From Pseudomonadota bacterium (GTDB lineage: Bacteria > Pseudomonadota > Gammaproteobacteria > Burkholderiales > Rhodocyclaceae), in the NCBI GenBank assembly GCA_029776255.1, contig JAKOTN010000113.1:56145-120144 (forward strand): a stretch of 64,000 bases of DNA, read 5' to 3'. The translations under genes were made by a program, and so were the position numbers. The notes under the pieces were generated by a model that saw only the letters and a list, made by a program, of their open reading frames with translations, had not been told where the DNA came from and searched no databases. This document shows, piece after piece, positions 1 through 8,588 of this stretch (positions are counted from its first letter, which is position 1; each line of letters begins with the position of its first letter).

Positions 1-635
1 TTGTGCAGGCGGAGCACGCGTGGCGGCGGTCCAGACAAAACGGGAAGGTCATGCGTGGCGACGCATACCGTGACGCCGACCTGCTGAAAGGCACGAAAAA
101 TGGCGAGGATTTCCGCGGCCGAGTCGGCGTCGAGATTGGCGGTCGGTTCGTCGGCGAGTAGAATGGCCGGCCGGTTCACCACCGCGCGGGCAATCGCCAG
201 ACGCTGTTGCTCACCGCCGGACAACGCGATCGGCAAGGTGTTCTCGCGGTCGGGGAGACCGACCTTGGCCAGCGCCGCCAGCGCCCGGCGCCGCGCTTCC
301 CTTACCGGATGGCCGACGATTGCCAGCGGCAACAGCACATTGTCGAGCACCGTCCGGTCGAACAGCAGTTTGCGATCCTGAAAAATCAGCCCGAGCTTGC
401 GGCGCAGATAGGGAACGGCGTTCCGGCGCAAGGCCGCGAGATTCTGGCCGTTGATCAAGACGTGACCGGACGTCGGGCGCTCGATGGCCGCCAGCAGCTT
501 GAACAGCGTGGACTTGCCGGCGCCGGAATGGCCGGTGAGAAAAACCATCTCGCCGGCGGTGATTTCAAAGCTCACGTCCCGGAGCGCCTCGCGGCCTTCC
601 GGGTAGCGCTTGGTTAGTTCGCTGGCGCTGATCAC
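1..635 (-). CDS. ftsE: Cell division ATP-binding protein FtsE (3' end outside window)
   Basis: ATPase of the FtsEX complex, which couples the divisome to periplasmic peptidoglycan hydrolase activation at the inner membrane. The reading frame opens at a GTG (635-633) that overlaps the ftsY stop codon, then shows an ABC Walker A (GHSGAGKST), a signature LSGGEQQRLAIARA, Walker B ILLADEPTANLD and the switch THD, in the right order. About 211 codons are present, close to the full family length of about 220 residues, so only the last few residues are missing. Overlap with ftsY indicates translational coupling, and ftsX is expected just beyond the left edge. The GTG start is chosen because no better start lies nearby and homology begins immediately after it. 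Confidence 0.93.
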   Translation of the reverse strand, partial: MISASELTKRYPEGREALRDVSFEITAGEMVFLTGHSGAGKSTLFKLLAAIERPTSGHVLINGQNLAALRRNAVPYLRRKLGLIFQDRKLLFDRTVLDNVLLPLAIVGHPVREARRRALAALAKVGLPDRENTLPIALSGGEQQRLAIARAVVNRPAILLADEPTANLDADSAAEILAIFRAFQQVGVTVCVATHDLPVLSGPPPRVLRLH

Positions 636-1624
636 TCGAACAGCGCGTCGACGAAATCGCGGGCGCGGAAGGGCCGCAAATCGTCGATACCCTCGCCGAC
701 GCCGATGAAACGGATCGGCTTCGGGCATTGGCGGGCAATCGCCGCGACCACGCCGCCCTTGGCCGAACCGTCGAGCTTGGTCAGCACCAGGCCGGTGACT
801 TGAATCGCCTTGTCGAACGCCATCACCTGTTGCAGGGCGTTCTGGCCGAAAGTGGCGTCGAGCACCAGCAGCGTTTCGTGCGGGCCGCTGGGGTCGGCTT
901 TCTGGATGACGCGCCGGACCTTGGCGATTTCGTCCATGAGATGCAACTGTGTCGGCAGCCGTCCGGCGGTGTCGGCCAGCACGACGTCGATGCCGCGCGC
1001 CTTGGCGGCGGCGATGGCGTCGAAGATCACCGCCGCCGGATCGCCCGACTGCTGCGCGACGACCGTGACATTGTTGCGCTCGCCCCAGGTTTGCAGTTGC
1101 TCGCGCGCCGCGGCGCGGAAGGTGTCGCCGGCCGCCAGCAGGACGGACAAGCCCTGCGCCTGATAATGCTTGGCCAGCTTGCCGATCGAGGTGGTCTTGC
1201 CGGCGCCGTTGACCCCGGCGAGCATGAGGATGAACGGGCGGTGCGCGCCGATGTCCAGCGGCTCCTCCAGCGGCAGCAGCAGCTCGTACAGGGTGTCGGA
1301 CAGCGCCTGCTGAATGCCGGCCGGGGTGTCGATCTTGTCGCGCTTGGCGCGCATCTTGAGGTGATAGAGCAAGTGTTGCGTGGCATCCAGGCCAACATCG
1401 CTGGTCAGCAACAGCGTTTCAAGCTCCTCGAGCAGTTCGTCGTCCACCTTGCCGCGCGAAAACAGCGACTTGAGCTTGCCACCAAACTGGGCACGGGTAC
1501 GGGACAGGCCGGCCTTCAGGCGCTGGCGCCATGACGCGGTCACGGTGTCGTCCCGTTCCGCCTGGTTGGCGGAGGCGTCGTCGTCGGTCTTTTGACCGGG
1601 GGATTTCTTCAGGAAACCAAACAT
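632..1624 (-). CDS. ftsY: Signal recognition particle receptor FtsY
   Basis: GTPase receptor that docks SRP-ribosome complexes at the inner membrane for co-translational insertion. The 330-residue protein has a short acidic/basic A-domain (about 1-55), an N-domain helical bundle (about 58-125) and the G-domain, with G1 GVNGAGKTT at about 137-145, DTAGR at about 218-222 and TKLDGSAKGG at about 282-291. The start at 1624 (MFGFLKK) is preferred over an upstream in-frame start at 1699 because the extra 25 residues look unlike any family member. It is the first gene of an ftsY-ftsE(-ftsX) operon and is divergent from the peptidase gene at 1721. Confidence 0.96.
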   Translation of the reverse strand: MFGFLKKSPGQKTDDDASANQAERDDTVTASWRQRLKAGLSRTRAQFGGKLKSLFSRGKVDDELLEELETLLLTSDVGLDATQHLLYHLKMRAKRDKIDTPAGIQQALSDTLYELLLPLEEPLDIGAHRPFILMLAGVNGAGKTTSIGKLAKHYQAQGLSVLLAAGDTFRAAAREQLQTWGERNNVTVVAQQSGDPAAVIFDAIAAAKARGIDVVLADTAGRLPTQLHLMDEIAKVRRVIQKADPSGPHETLLVLDATFGQNALQQVMAFDKAIQVTGLVLTKLDGSAKGGVVAAIARQCPKPIRFIGVGEGIDDLRPFRARDFVDALFE

Positions 1625-1720
1625 GGGATTGCGTGTCTCAAAGCCGCTCGGGGTCTTTGGCGGTGGTAAGATGCCGGCGCACAGGCTCGACGTCCCCAAA
1701 TTCTATCAGAAGCGATTCTC

Positions 1721-3082
1721 ATGCCCATGCGTTACATGCGATTGATTCCCTTATTCTTCGCCGCGTTCGCGCCAAATGTCTGGCCGGCCGATACCCATGA
1801 GCGACAGTTGGCCAACGGCTTGCGGGTGATCGTCAAGGAGGATCGCCGCGCGCCGACGGCGGTGCATATGGTCTGGTACCGGGTCGGCAGCATGGACGAA
1901 ACCAATGGCACCACCGGCGTCGCCCACCTCCTCGAACACATGATGTTCAAGGGCACGCCGGACGTCGGGGCGGGCGAATTCAGCCGCCGCGTGGCCGCCG
2001 CCGGCGGGCGCGACAATGCGTTCACCAGCCGCGACTACACCGCCTATTTTCAGCAAGTCCCCAAACAGCAACTGCCTGAAATGATGCGCCTCGAAGCCGA
2101 TCGCATGCGTCATCTGACCCTCGACGTCAAGGAATACGCACAGGAAATCAAGGTGGTCATGGAGGAGCGCCGGCTACGGACCGACGATCAACCACAAGCG
2201 CTGCTCTTCGAACAACTGGGCGCCGTCGCCTTCCAGTCGCACCCCTACCGCGTTCCCATCATCGGCTGGATGAACGATCTCGAAAACATGACCGTCGACG
2301 ATGCCCGCGCGTGGTACGAGCGCTGGTACACCCCGAACAACGCTTACGTGGTGGTGGTTGGCGATGTCGATCATCGCCAGGTTTTTCAGCTTGCCGAGCA
2401 GTATTACGGCACCCTGCCGACACACGCCCTGCCGGTGCGAAAACCGCAGGAAGAGCCGGCGCAACGCGGCATTCGCCGTGTGACCGTCCAGGCGCCGGCC
2501 GACTTGCCGGTCCTGATCATGGCCTACAAGGTGCCAGTGATCCGCGATGTCGAGCACGACAGCGATCCCTATGCCCTGACCATGCTCGCCGCGGTGCTGG
2601 CCGGACACGACGCGGCGCGGTTCACCAGGCATCTCGTCCGGCAGCAGCTGCTGGCGGTGGATGCCGAGGCCAGTTACGACTCGACCAGTCGCGGTCCTGG
2701 ACTGTTCTACCTGCACGGCTCGCCGAGCGACGGCCGGACGCGCGCCGAACTGGAAACCGGCTTGCGCGCCGAAATCGCCGACGTGCAGCAAAAAGGCATC
2801 GCCGACGACGAACTGGCCCGCGCCAAGACACAAGTCGTCGCCGGGCAAATCTACAAACTGGACTCGATGTTCGCGCAGGCGATGGAAATCGGCCAGCTCG
2901 AATCGGTCGGCATCTCGCACGCCCAGAACCGGCGCATCATCGAAAAACTCCAGGCGGTGAGCGCCGAGCAGGTACAGGCGGTGGCCCGGAAATATTTCCG
3001 GGATGAGCAACTGACGGTTGCCGAACTCGACCCGCAAGCGCTGCCTAAAACCCCGCGCCCCGCAACCGCCCTCCGCCACTGA
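1721..3082 (+). CDS. M16 family zinc metallopeptidase (catalytic member of a pair)
   Basis: Pitrilysin/insulinase-type peptidase, probably periplasmic: the first roughly 23 residues form a signal peptide ending near VWPA|DT. The inverted zinc motif HLLEH is at residues 69-73, and the third ligand is expected at Glu148 in the EER segment. The 453-residue length is normal for a single-chain half-clamshell M16 subunit. The next gene encodes a second M16 subunit without the zinc motif, the usual arrangement for heterodimeric bacterial M16B enzymes. Substrate is not predictable. The start at 1721 is the first ATG; a second ATG two codons on is also possible, and no strong ribosome binding site is visible. 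Confidence 0.9.
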   Translation: MPMRYMRLIPLFFAAFAPNVWPADTHERQLANGLRVIVKEDRRAPTAVHMVWYRVGSMDETNGTTGVAHLLEHMMFKGTPDVGAGEFSRRVAAAGGRDNAFTSRDYTAYFQQVPKQQLPEMMRLEADRMRHLTLDVKEYAQEIKVVMEERRLRTDDQPQALLFEQLGAVAFQSHPYRVPIIGWMNDLENMTVDDARAWYERWYTPNNAYVVVVGDVDHRQVFQLAEQYYGTLPTHALPVRKPQEEPAQRGIRRVTVQAPADLPVLIMAYKVPVIRDVEHDSDPYALTMLAAVLAGHDAARFTRHLVRQQLLAVDAEASYDSTSRGPGLFYLHGSPSDGRTRAELETGLRAEIADVQQKGIADDELARAKTQVVAGQIYKLDSMFAQAMEIGQLESVGISHAQNRRIIEKLQAVSAEQVQAVARKYFRDEQLTVAELDPQALPKTPRPATALRH

Positions 3083-3089
3083 GCCGCCC

Positions 3090-4391
3090 ATGCCGATGAA
3101 TCTCTTCAAGCTATTGATCTGGTCTTGCCTGACGCTGCTGGTCACCGGCGCGCACGCCGGCCCGAAAATCGAGCGCTGGCAGACAAGCTCCGGCGCACGC
3201 GTGCTGTTCGTCGAAAATCACGCCTTGCCGATCCTCGACGTCCAGATCGACTTCGCCGCCGGCGCGGTGAATGAACCGACCGGCAAAAGCGGCGTTGCCG
3301 GACTGACTCGCGGCCTGCTCGATCTTGGCGTGCCGGGGATGGACGAAACGCAGATCGCCAGCCGTCTGGCCGACCTCGGCGCCCGGCTTTCCGGCGGAGT
3401 GGAAACAGACCGCGCGTCGGTGGCGCTCAGAACGCTGTCCATGCCGGACAAGCGCGCGCCCGCCCTCGACCTGCTGCGCGCGATCCTCGGTGCCCCGCGG
3501 TTTCCCCAGGGCGCCTTCGATCGCGAAAAAGCGCGCACGGTCGCCGCACTGAAGGAATCGCTGACGCGTCCGGACACCATCGCCAGCAAGGCGTTCTGGG
3601 AGGCGATCTATCCGGCGCACCCTTACGGACGGCAAGCGTCGCCGGAATCGGTGGCCGCTCTCGAACGGGCCGACGTCGTCGCTTTCCACGCCGCCAACTA
3701 CACCGCGCAGCGGGCCAGCGTCGTCATCGTCGGCGACTTGACGCGCGCGCAGGCCGAAACGGTGGCGGAAGATCTGACCGGCGAACTGCCGGCGGGTACG
3801 CCGGTCGCCGACATCGTCGCCGCCGCCTTGCCGGCGGGAGGCGAACAGCGGATTCCACACCCGGCGGCGCAAGCGCATCTGGTAATGGGTCTGCCGGCGC
3901 TTCGGCGCGGCGATGCCGATTTCTTCCCCCTGCTTGTCGGCAACTACACGCTCGGCGGCGGCGGTTTCGTCTCGCGGCTGATGAAGGAAGTGCGCGACAA
4001 ACGCGGCCTGGCGTACAGCGTCAGCAGCTATTTTCTGCCGCTGGCCTACGTCGGACCGTTCCAGATCGGCATGCAGACCAAGAAAGCCCAAGCCAACGAC
4101 GCGCTGAAGCTGACCCGCGAGGTGTTGTCCGTCTTTCTCGAACAAGGACCCAGCGACGCGGAATTGCTGGCCGCGAAGCAGAATCTGATCGGCAGCTTCC
4201 CGCTGCGCCTCGACAGCAACCGCAAGATCGTGGACAACGTCGCGCTGATCGGCTTTTACAAGCTGCCGCTCGACTATTTGGACAATTACCAGGCCAACAT
4301 CGAAAAAGTGACCGTCGCCGACATCAAAACCGCCTTCGCGCGGCATGTGCGGCCGGAAAATCTGGTTACCGTGGTCGTCGCCGGAGAGTAG
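3090..4391 (+). CDS. M16 family peptidase-like protein lacking the zinc motif
   Basis: Second M16 subunit of 433 residues with an N-terminal signal peptide (cleavage near THA|GPK). The segment that should hold HxxEH instead reads VAGLTRGLLDLG, so this is the non-catalytic partner that helps form the substrate chamber in heterodimeric M16B proteases. The C-terminal M16 domain shows the typical RGLAYSVSS segment. The gene begins 7 bases after the stop of the catalytic subunit, so the two are almost certainly co-transcribed and form a complex. The ATG at 3090 is chosen because it starts the signal peptide; an upstream frame overlapping the previous gene is open but not protein-like. Confidence 0.88.
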   Translation: MPMNLFKLLIWSCLTLLVTGAHAGPKIERWQTSSGARVLFVENHALPILDVQIDFAAGAVNEPTGKSGVAGLTRGLLDLGVPGMDETQIASRLADLGARLSGGVETDRASVALRTLSMPDKRAPALDLLRAILGAPRFPQGAFDREKARTVAALKESLTRPDTIASKAFWEAIYPAHPYGRQASPESVAALERADVVAFHAANYTAQRASVVIVGDLTRAQAETVAEDLTGELPAGTPVADIVAAALPAGGEQRIPHPAAQAHLVMGLPALRRGDADFFPLLVGNYTLGGGGFVSRLMKEVRDKRGLAYSVSSYFLPLAYVGPFQIGMQTKKAQANDALKLTREVLSVFLEQGPSDAELLAAKQNLIGSFPLRLDSNRKIVDNVALIGFYKLPLDYLDNYQANIEKVTVADIKTAFARHVRPENLVTVVVAGE

Positions 4392-4394
4392 CCT

Positions 4395-4935
4395 CTGAAC
4401 ACCGTTCGCATCATCGGCGGGGAATGGCGTCGACGTCTGCTGCGTTTCCCCGATCTGGAGGGTCTGCGGCCAACGCCCGATCGCGTTCGCGAAACGCTGT
4501 TCAACTGGCTGGGGCAGGATATGCGCGGCCTGTCGTGCCTCGATCTGTTTGCCGGCAGCGGCGCGCTCGGCTTCGAGGCCGCGTCGCGTGGCGCCGCCAG
4601 CGTGCTGATGGTCGACAGTTCGCCGAAGGCACTGGCCGCGCTGGCGACCAACGCACGGATGCTGGCGGCGGGCGATCGCGTGCGGATTGTCCGTGCCGAT
4701 GCGGTAAGATTCGCCTCTTCCGTCAACTCGCGTTTCGACGTGCTGTTTCTCGATCCGCCGTTTCACCAGGGCTGGATCGAGAAACTGGCGCGTGTCGCGC
4801 CGAGTATTCTGACCGAGAGCGGTGTGATTTACGCCGAGGCGGAAACGCGCCTGGAAGGCTGCGGCGAGTGGCGAACGGTGCGCCATGGCCGCGCCGGCCA
4901 GGTGTTCTATCATTTGATGCGACGAGGCGAAACCG

Positions 4936-4946
<11 letters not shown>
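4395..4946 (+). CDS. rsmD: 16S rRNA (guanine(966)-N(2))-methyltransferase RsmD, apparent CTG start
   Basis: Methylates G966 of 16S rRNA in the 30S subunit. The conserved N-terminal block ([12 protein letters not shown], then [16 protein letters not shown]) begins only four codons after a CTG at 4395. That CTG is the only plausible start before the in-frame TAG at 4389, and it is preceded by GGAGA at 4383-4387 at good spacing. The first ATG in frame (4521) would delete this conserved block. Motif I of the Rossmann fold reads [13 protein letters not shown] and motif IV DPPF. From CTG the protein is 183 residues, the normal family length. It starts 3 bases after the M16 gene and overlaps coaD by 11 bases. 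Confidence 0.88.
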
Positions 4947-5710
<764 letters not shown>

Positions 5711-5870
5711 GAGTTGTGGCCGGAAAAGAAACGGCCTGCGCCATGTTGCGAAAGACCGGCCTCTCTTGGGATTGGCCATGCGCGGCGCGCGTCACGGCTG
5801 GGCGACGCTCACGGCCATTCTTTCGACTGGGTTTCGTCACCGCGTCGAGCGGCATTATTGCGAGCCTGCC

Positions 5871-6374
5871 ATGAAATCATTCCGTGCCAAATCGTTTTCA
5901 GACCGGTGGCGTTTCCGTTCACCGACAGGCACCATGCCCGCCACATTTCGGTGGACGGCCTGGCCGTTGCCCCGCTTTGCCGCGTTAACGCTGGCGGGGC
6001 TGCTGACGGCTTGCGCGACAGCGCCTTCCTCGACCTCCGAATCGACACCGCGCCCGGCTGCCGGTAGCGCGGCACAGGCGCTCAATTTCCAGCTCGCCAA
6101 TGGCGTTTATCGTTGCGAGCACGGTCAGAATGTCGAGGTGCGACGCGATGCGCGCGACACCAAGCGAATCGTGCTCGATTGGCAAGGCGTCAGCCACACG
6201 CTGCAACGTCAGGAATCCGCCTCGGGACTGCCGCGCTACGAGGATCGACAGAGCGGCCTGCTGTGGATCGACCTGCCGTGGAAAAGCATGTTGATCGCCG
6301 ACCACGGCGGTCAACGGCGCGCCAGCGAATGCAAATCGGCGTCGCGGCGGCACGCGCAACCGGCCAGCGGCTGA
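5871..6374 (+). CDS. Putative MliC/C-type lysozyme inhibitor-like lipoprotein
   Basis: Predicted outer-membrane or periplasmic lipoprotein. Translation from ATG 5871 gives 167 residues: a basic N terminus, a hydrophobic stretch and a lipobox LLTAC. Starting at the internal ATG 5934 would give a more normal-length signal, so the true start is uncertain. The mature part contains a YRCEHGQ.VEV segment and a tryptophan-rich C-terminal half that resemble the MliC-type lysozyme inhibitor fold, but the match is by eye and weak. The 160 bases between the ferredoxin and this gene show no feature I recognise. Confidence 0.6.
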   Translation: MKSFRAKSFSDRWRFRSPTGTMPATFRWTAWPLPRFAALTLAGLLTACATAPSSTSESTPRPAAGSAAQALNFQLANGVYRCEHGQNVEVRRDARDTKRIVLDWQGVSHTLQRQESASGLPRYEDRQSGLLWIDLPWKSMLIADHGGQRRASECKSASRRHAQPASG

Positions 6375-6399
6375 CCCCCGGTTTTTCGAGCCAGCGCCA

Positions 6400-6759
6400 T
6401 CATCGCCGGGCCGCGCCGCGTTCGATGACCACGCCGACGCGCCGGACGCCGCGCATCATGCCGAGTTTGGCAATCGAGACCCGCACCCAGACTGCTCCGA
6501 ATTCGTCGAGCAGCAAGGTGGCGATGTATTCGGCGAGTCGTTCGAGTAGTTTGAAATGCCGCGCCGCCAGTTCGGCATGCAGGCGGTCGACGACGCATGC
6601 GTAGTCGATGGTGTCCCGAATGTCGTCGCTGCTTCCGGCATCGGCGGTCGAACGGCCGATTTGCAAGGAAATTTCAACGGTCTGCGGCATCGCCTGCTCG
6701 CGAGGATAAATACCGATCAGCGTCGATGCGCGGAGTTCGTCGATGAAGATGATGTCCAT
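6400..6759 (-). CDS. folB: Dihydroneopterin aldolase
   Basis: Converts 7,8-dihydroneopterin to 6-hydroxymethyl-7,8-dihydropterin in folate synthesis. The 119-residue protein begins MDIIFIDEL.A.TLIGIYP.E and carries the conserved DYACVVDRL segment and the catalytic Lys in VSIAKLG. The start at 6759 is chosen over an upstream start at 6819 because the family's N terminus begins here. It is divergent from plsY, the usual arrangement in betaproteobacteria. Confidence 0.93.
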   Translation of the reverse strand: MDIIFIDELRASTLIGIYPREQAMPQTVEISLQIGRSTADAGSSDDIRDTIDYACVVDRLHAELAARHFKLLERLAEYIATLLLDEFGAVWVRVSIAKLGMMRGVRRVGVVIERGAARR

Positions 6760-6909
6760 GAACTGGTGTCGGCTCGGTGTAAAATCGCCAAGGCGGTGCC
6801 GGAATGCGGGCATCGCCAAGAATTGCGCATAGTATCACTCGAATCCCGCCATCTCTCTGCCACCCCCGCGCTCTCCCCAAGGGCGCCACCGATAACCCGG
6901 GCACTCCCC

Positions 6910-7524
6910 ATGCCGTCGTTTCCGATCTTGCTTGTCGCCGCTCTAGCCGCCTATTTACTCGGCTCCGTTTCCTTCGCCCTACTCTCCAGCCGCCTGTTCG
7001 GTCTGGCCGATCCGCGGACCTACGGCTCCCGCAATCCGGGCGCGACCAACGTATTGCGTAGCGGCCACAAGGGCGCGGCGATTTTCACCTTGCTCGGCGA
7101 CGCCGTGAAGGGCTGGTTCGCCGTCTGGTTCGCCAATGGGTACTCGGCGGCTCATGGCTTGGGCGACATGGTGATGAGCGTTGCCGCGGTGGCGGTTTTT
7201 CTCGGCCACTTGTACCCGGTTTTTCTCAAGTTCAGGGGCGGCAAGGGCGTGGCTACCGCCGCTGGCGTCTTGCTGGCCCTCGATCCATGGCTGGGCCTGG
7301 CGACCTTGGCGACCTGGCTGCTGATCGCCTTCGCCCTCCGCTACTCGTCGCTGGCCGCACTGGTGGCGGCGGCGGCGGCGCCGATTTACGCGACGCTGCT
7401 GTGGGGCGGCGATCCCAAGGTGGCGACGGTAGGCATCATCGCCATGGCACTGATCGGCAAGCACTGGCAAAACCTGCAGCGACTGATGGCCGGCGCGGAA
7501 CCGAAAATCGGCGCCAAGAAATAA
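6910..7524 (+). CDS. plsY: Glycerol-3-phosphate 1-acyltransferase PlsY
   Basis: Inner-membrane acyltransferase that transfers acyl groups from acyl-phosphate to glycerol-3-phosphate, the first step of phospholipid synthesis. The 204-residue protein has about five membrane segments and the three PlsY motifs: GS.NPGATNVLR, the glycine-rich KFRGGKGVAT and the C-terminal GKHWQNLQRL. The start at 6910 gives the expected MPSFPILLVAALAAYLLGS N terminus. It is divergent from folB. Confidence 0.96.
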   Translation: MPSFPILLVAALAAYLLGSVSFALLSSRLFGLADPRTYGSRNPGATNVLRSGHKGAAIFTLLGDAVKGWFAVWFANGYSAAHGLGDMVMSVAAVAVFLGHLYPVFLKFRGGKGVATAAGVLLALDPWLGLATLATWLLIAFALRYSSLAALVAAAAAPIYATLLWGGDPKVATVGIIAMALIGKHWQNLQRLMAGAEPKIGAKK

Positions 7525-7573
7525 CCCTTCACGGCAGCGGAAGTTGCCGCCATTCTACCCGCGAGGAATTGCG

Positions 7574-8284
7574 ATGACCGACAAGACGCCTTCCGGCAAC
7601 GTTGCTGGCCCGTTGCTGCAAACCGTCGAACGGCAGACCGGCGAAAACCCGCGATGCGCGATCGTCTGGCTGCACGGCCTTGGCGCCGACGGGCACGATT
7701 TCGAGCCAATCGTCGACGAATTCGACTTCGAGCGACTGCCGGCGATTCGCTACGTTTTTCCTCACGCCCCGCTGCGCCCGGTCACCGTCAACGGTGGTTA
7801 TGTGATGCGTGCCTGGTACGACATCGTCTCGCCGGACTTCGCCCCCGGCCGGGAAGAAGCCGAGGGAGTCCGCCAGTCGGCGCGGCAGATCGAGGCGCTG
7901 ATCGCCCGCGAAAACGCTCGCGGCATTCCGGATGAACGCATCGTCCTGGCCGGTTTCTCGCAAGGTGGCGTCATCGCCCTGCACGCCGGTCTGCGGCACC
8001 CGCGCCGGCTGGCCGGCATTCTGGCGCTCTCGTGCTATATGCCGCTGAGCGACACCCTGTCCGCCGAAGCCAGCGCCGTCAATCGCGATGTGCCGATTTT
8101 CATGGCGCACGGACGCGCCGATCCCGTTGTGCCCTACGATTTCGGCAAACGAGCGGCGAGACTTCTCAAGGAATTGGGTTATCCCGTGCAGTGGCAGCCT
8201 TATGCCACCGAGCACACGGTATGCCCGGAAGAATCGCAGGCTGTCGAAGCCTGGTTGCAGCAGGTGCTGACCGACGCCTTTTGA
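7574..8284 (+). CDS. Phospholipase/carboxylesterase family alpha/beta hydrolase
   Basis: Serine hydrolase of 236 residues in the carboxylesterase/acyl-protein thioesterase family. It has an oxyanion-hole segment WLHGLGADG (about 32-40), the nucleophile elbow GFSQGG with Ser129, Asp183 in HGRADPVVP and the catalytic His214 in TEHTV. The start follows a GAGGAAT ribosome binding site at 7562. It is probably cytosolic and cleaves short-chain esters; the real substrate is unknown. It follows plsY by 49 bases and may share its transcript. It is the last gene of normal local composition before the A+T-richer islet. Confidence 0.92.
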   Translation: MTDKTPSGNVAGPLLQTVERQTGENPRCAIVWLHGLGADGHDFEPIVDEFDFERLPAIRYVFPHAPLRPVTVNGGYVMRAWYDIVSPDFAPGREEAEGVRQSARQIEALIARENARGIPDERIVLAGFSQGGVIALHAGLRHPRRLAGILALSCYMPLSDTLSAEASAVNRDVPIFMAHGRADPVVPYDFGKRAARLLKELGYPVQWQPYATEHTVCPEESQAVEAWLQQVLTDAF

Positions 8285-8300
8285 CCGGAAATCGAATCCT

Positions 8301-8315
8301 GTGCCCGAATGGCAC
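8301..8315. repeat. Inverted repeat GTGCC-N5-GGCAC
   Basis: Perfect 5-base arms in the sequence gtgcccgaatggcac. Its centre lies 21.5 bases from that of the second repeat, about two helical turns. It could be an operator pair or a hairpin downstream of the esterase gene. No regulator was identified. Confidence 0.5.
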
Positions 8316-8322
8316 CTGTTTG

Positions 8323-8336
8323 TTGCCGATTGGCAA
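8323..8336. repeat. Inverted repeat TTGCC-N4-GGCAA
   Basis: Perfect 5-base arms in ttgccgattggcaa, sharing the TGCC/GGCA core with the repeat at 8301-8315. Same-face spacing with that repeat suggests a dimer-binding operator pair, but this is an inference from symmetry only. Confidence 0.5.
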
Positions 8337-8588
8337 TAAATGTCAGCCCGTCCGATCAAGCAAAGTGGCTGAGGCGCAACCGTACTCCACCGCTACCCGC
8401 AGCGAGAAAACCCGTCTTTGCTTGCCTCCCGCACCAGCCGTACGGCACGCTCTCCGATTCCCGGGGAATATTTTTTTCTTCCTCACGGCGCCATTCTCTC
8501 AGGTTATGGAGCCTCCTCAATTCCCGAGACGATTCAGTTGCAACTTCCCCGTGAAATGTTTGTCAGGCAGCGCGAGATTTTTTGACTG

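Larger units (their letters stand above)
8285..8588. other. Intergenic stretch upstream of the PIN-like islet gene
   Basis: About 300 bases with no convincing gene. It holds two adjacent inverted repeats (8301-8315 and 8323-8336). Base composition falls toward the A+T-richer content of the following gene from about 8460 onward, with a run of T at 8470-8476. No integrase remnant, tRNA end or direct repeat that would mark an attachment site was seen. Confidence 0.5.

Noticed and set aside
3111..4913. 600-codon open frame on the minus strand opposite the inactive M16 gene and rsmD
   Set aside because: Antisense to genes with clear family motifs; the translation is Arg/Gly/Gln-rich low-complexity with no recognisable fold, as expected of GC-rich shadow frames.
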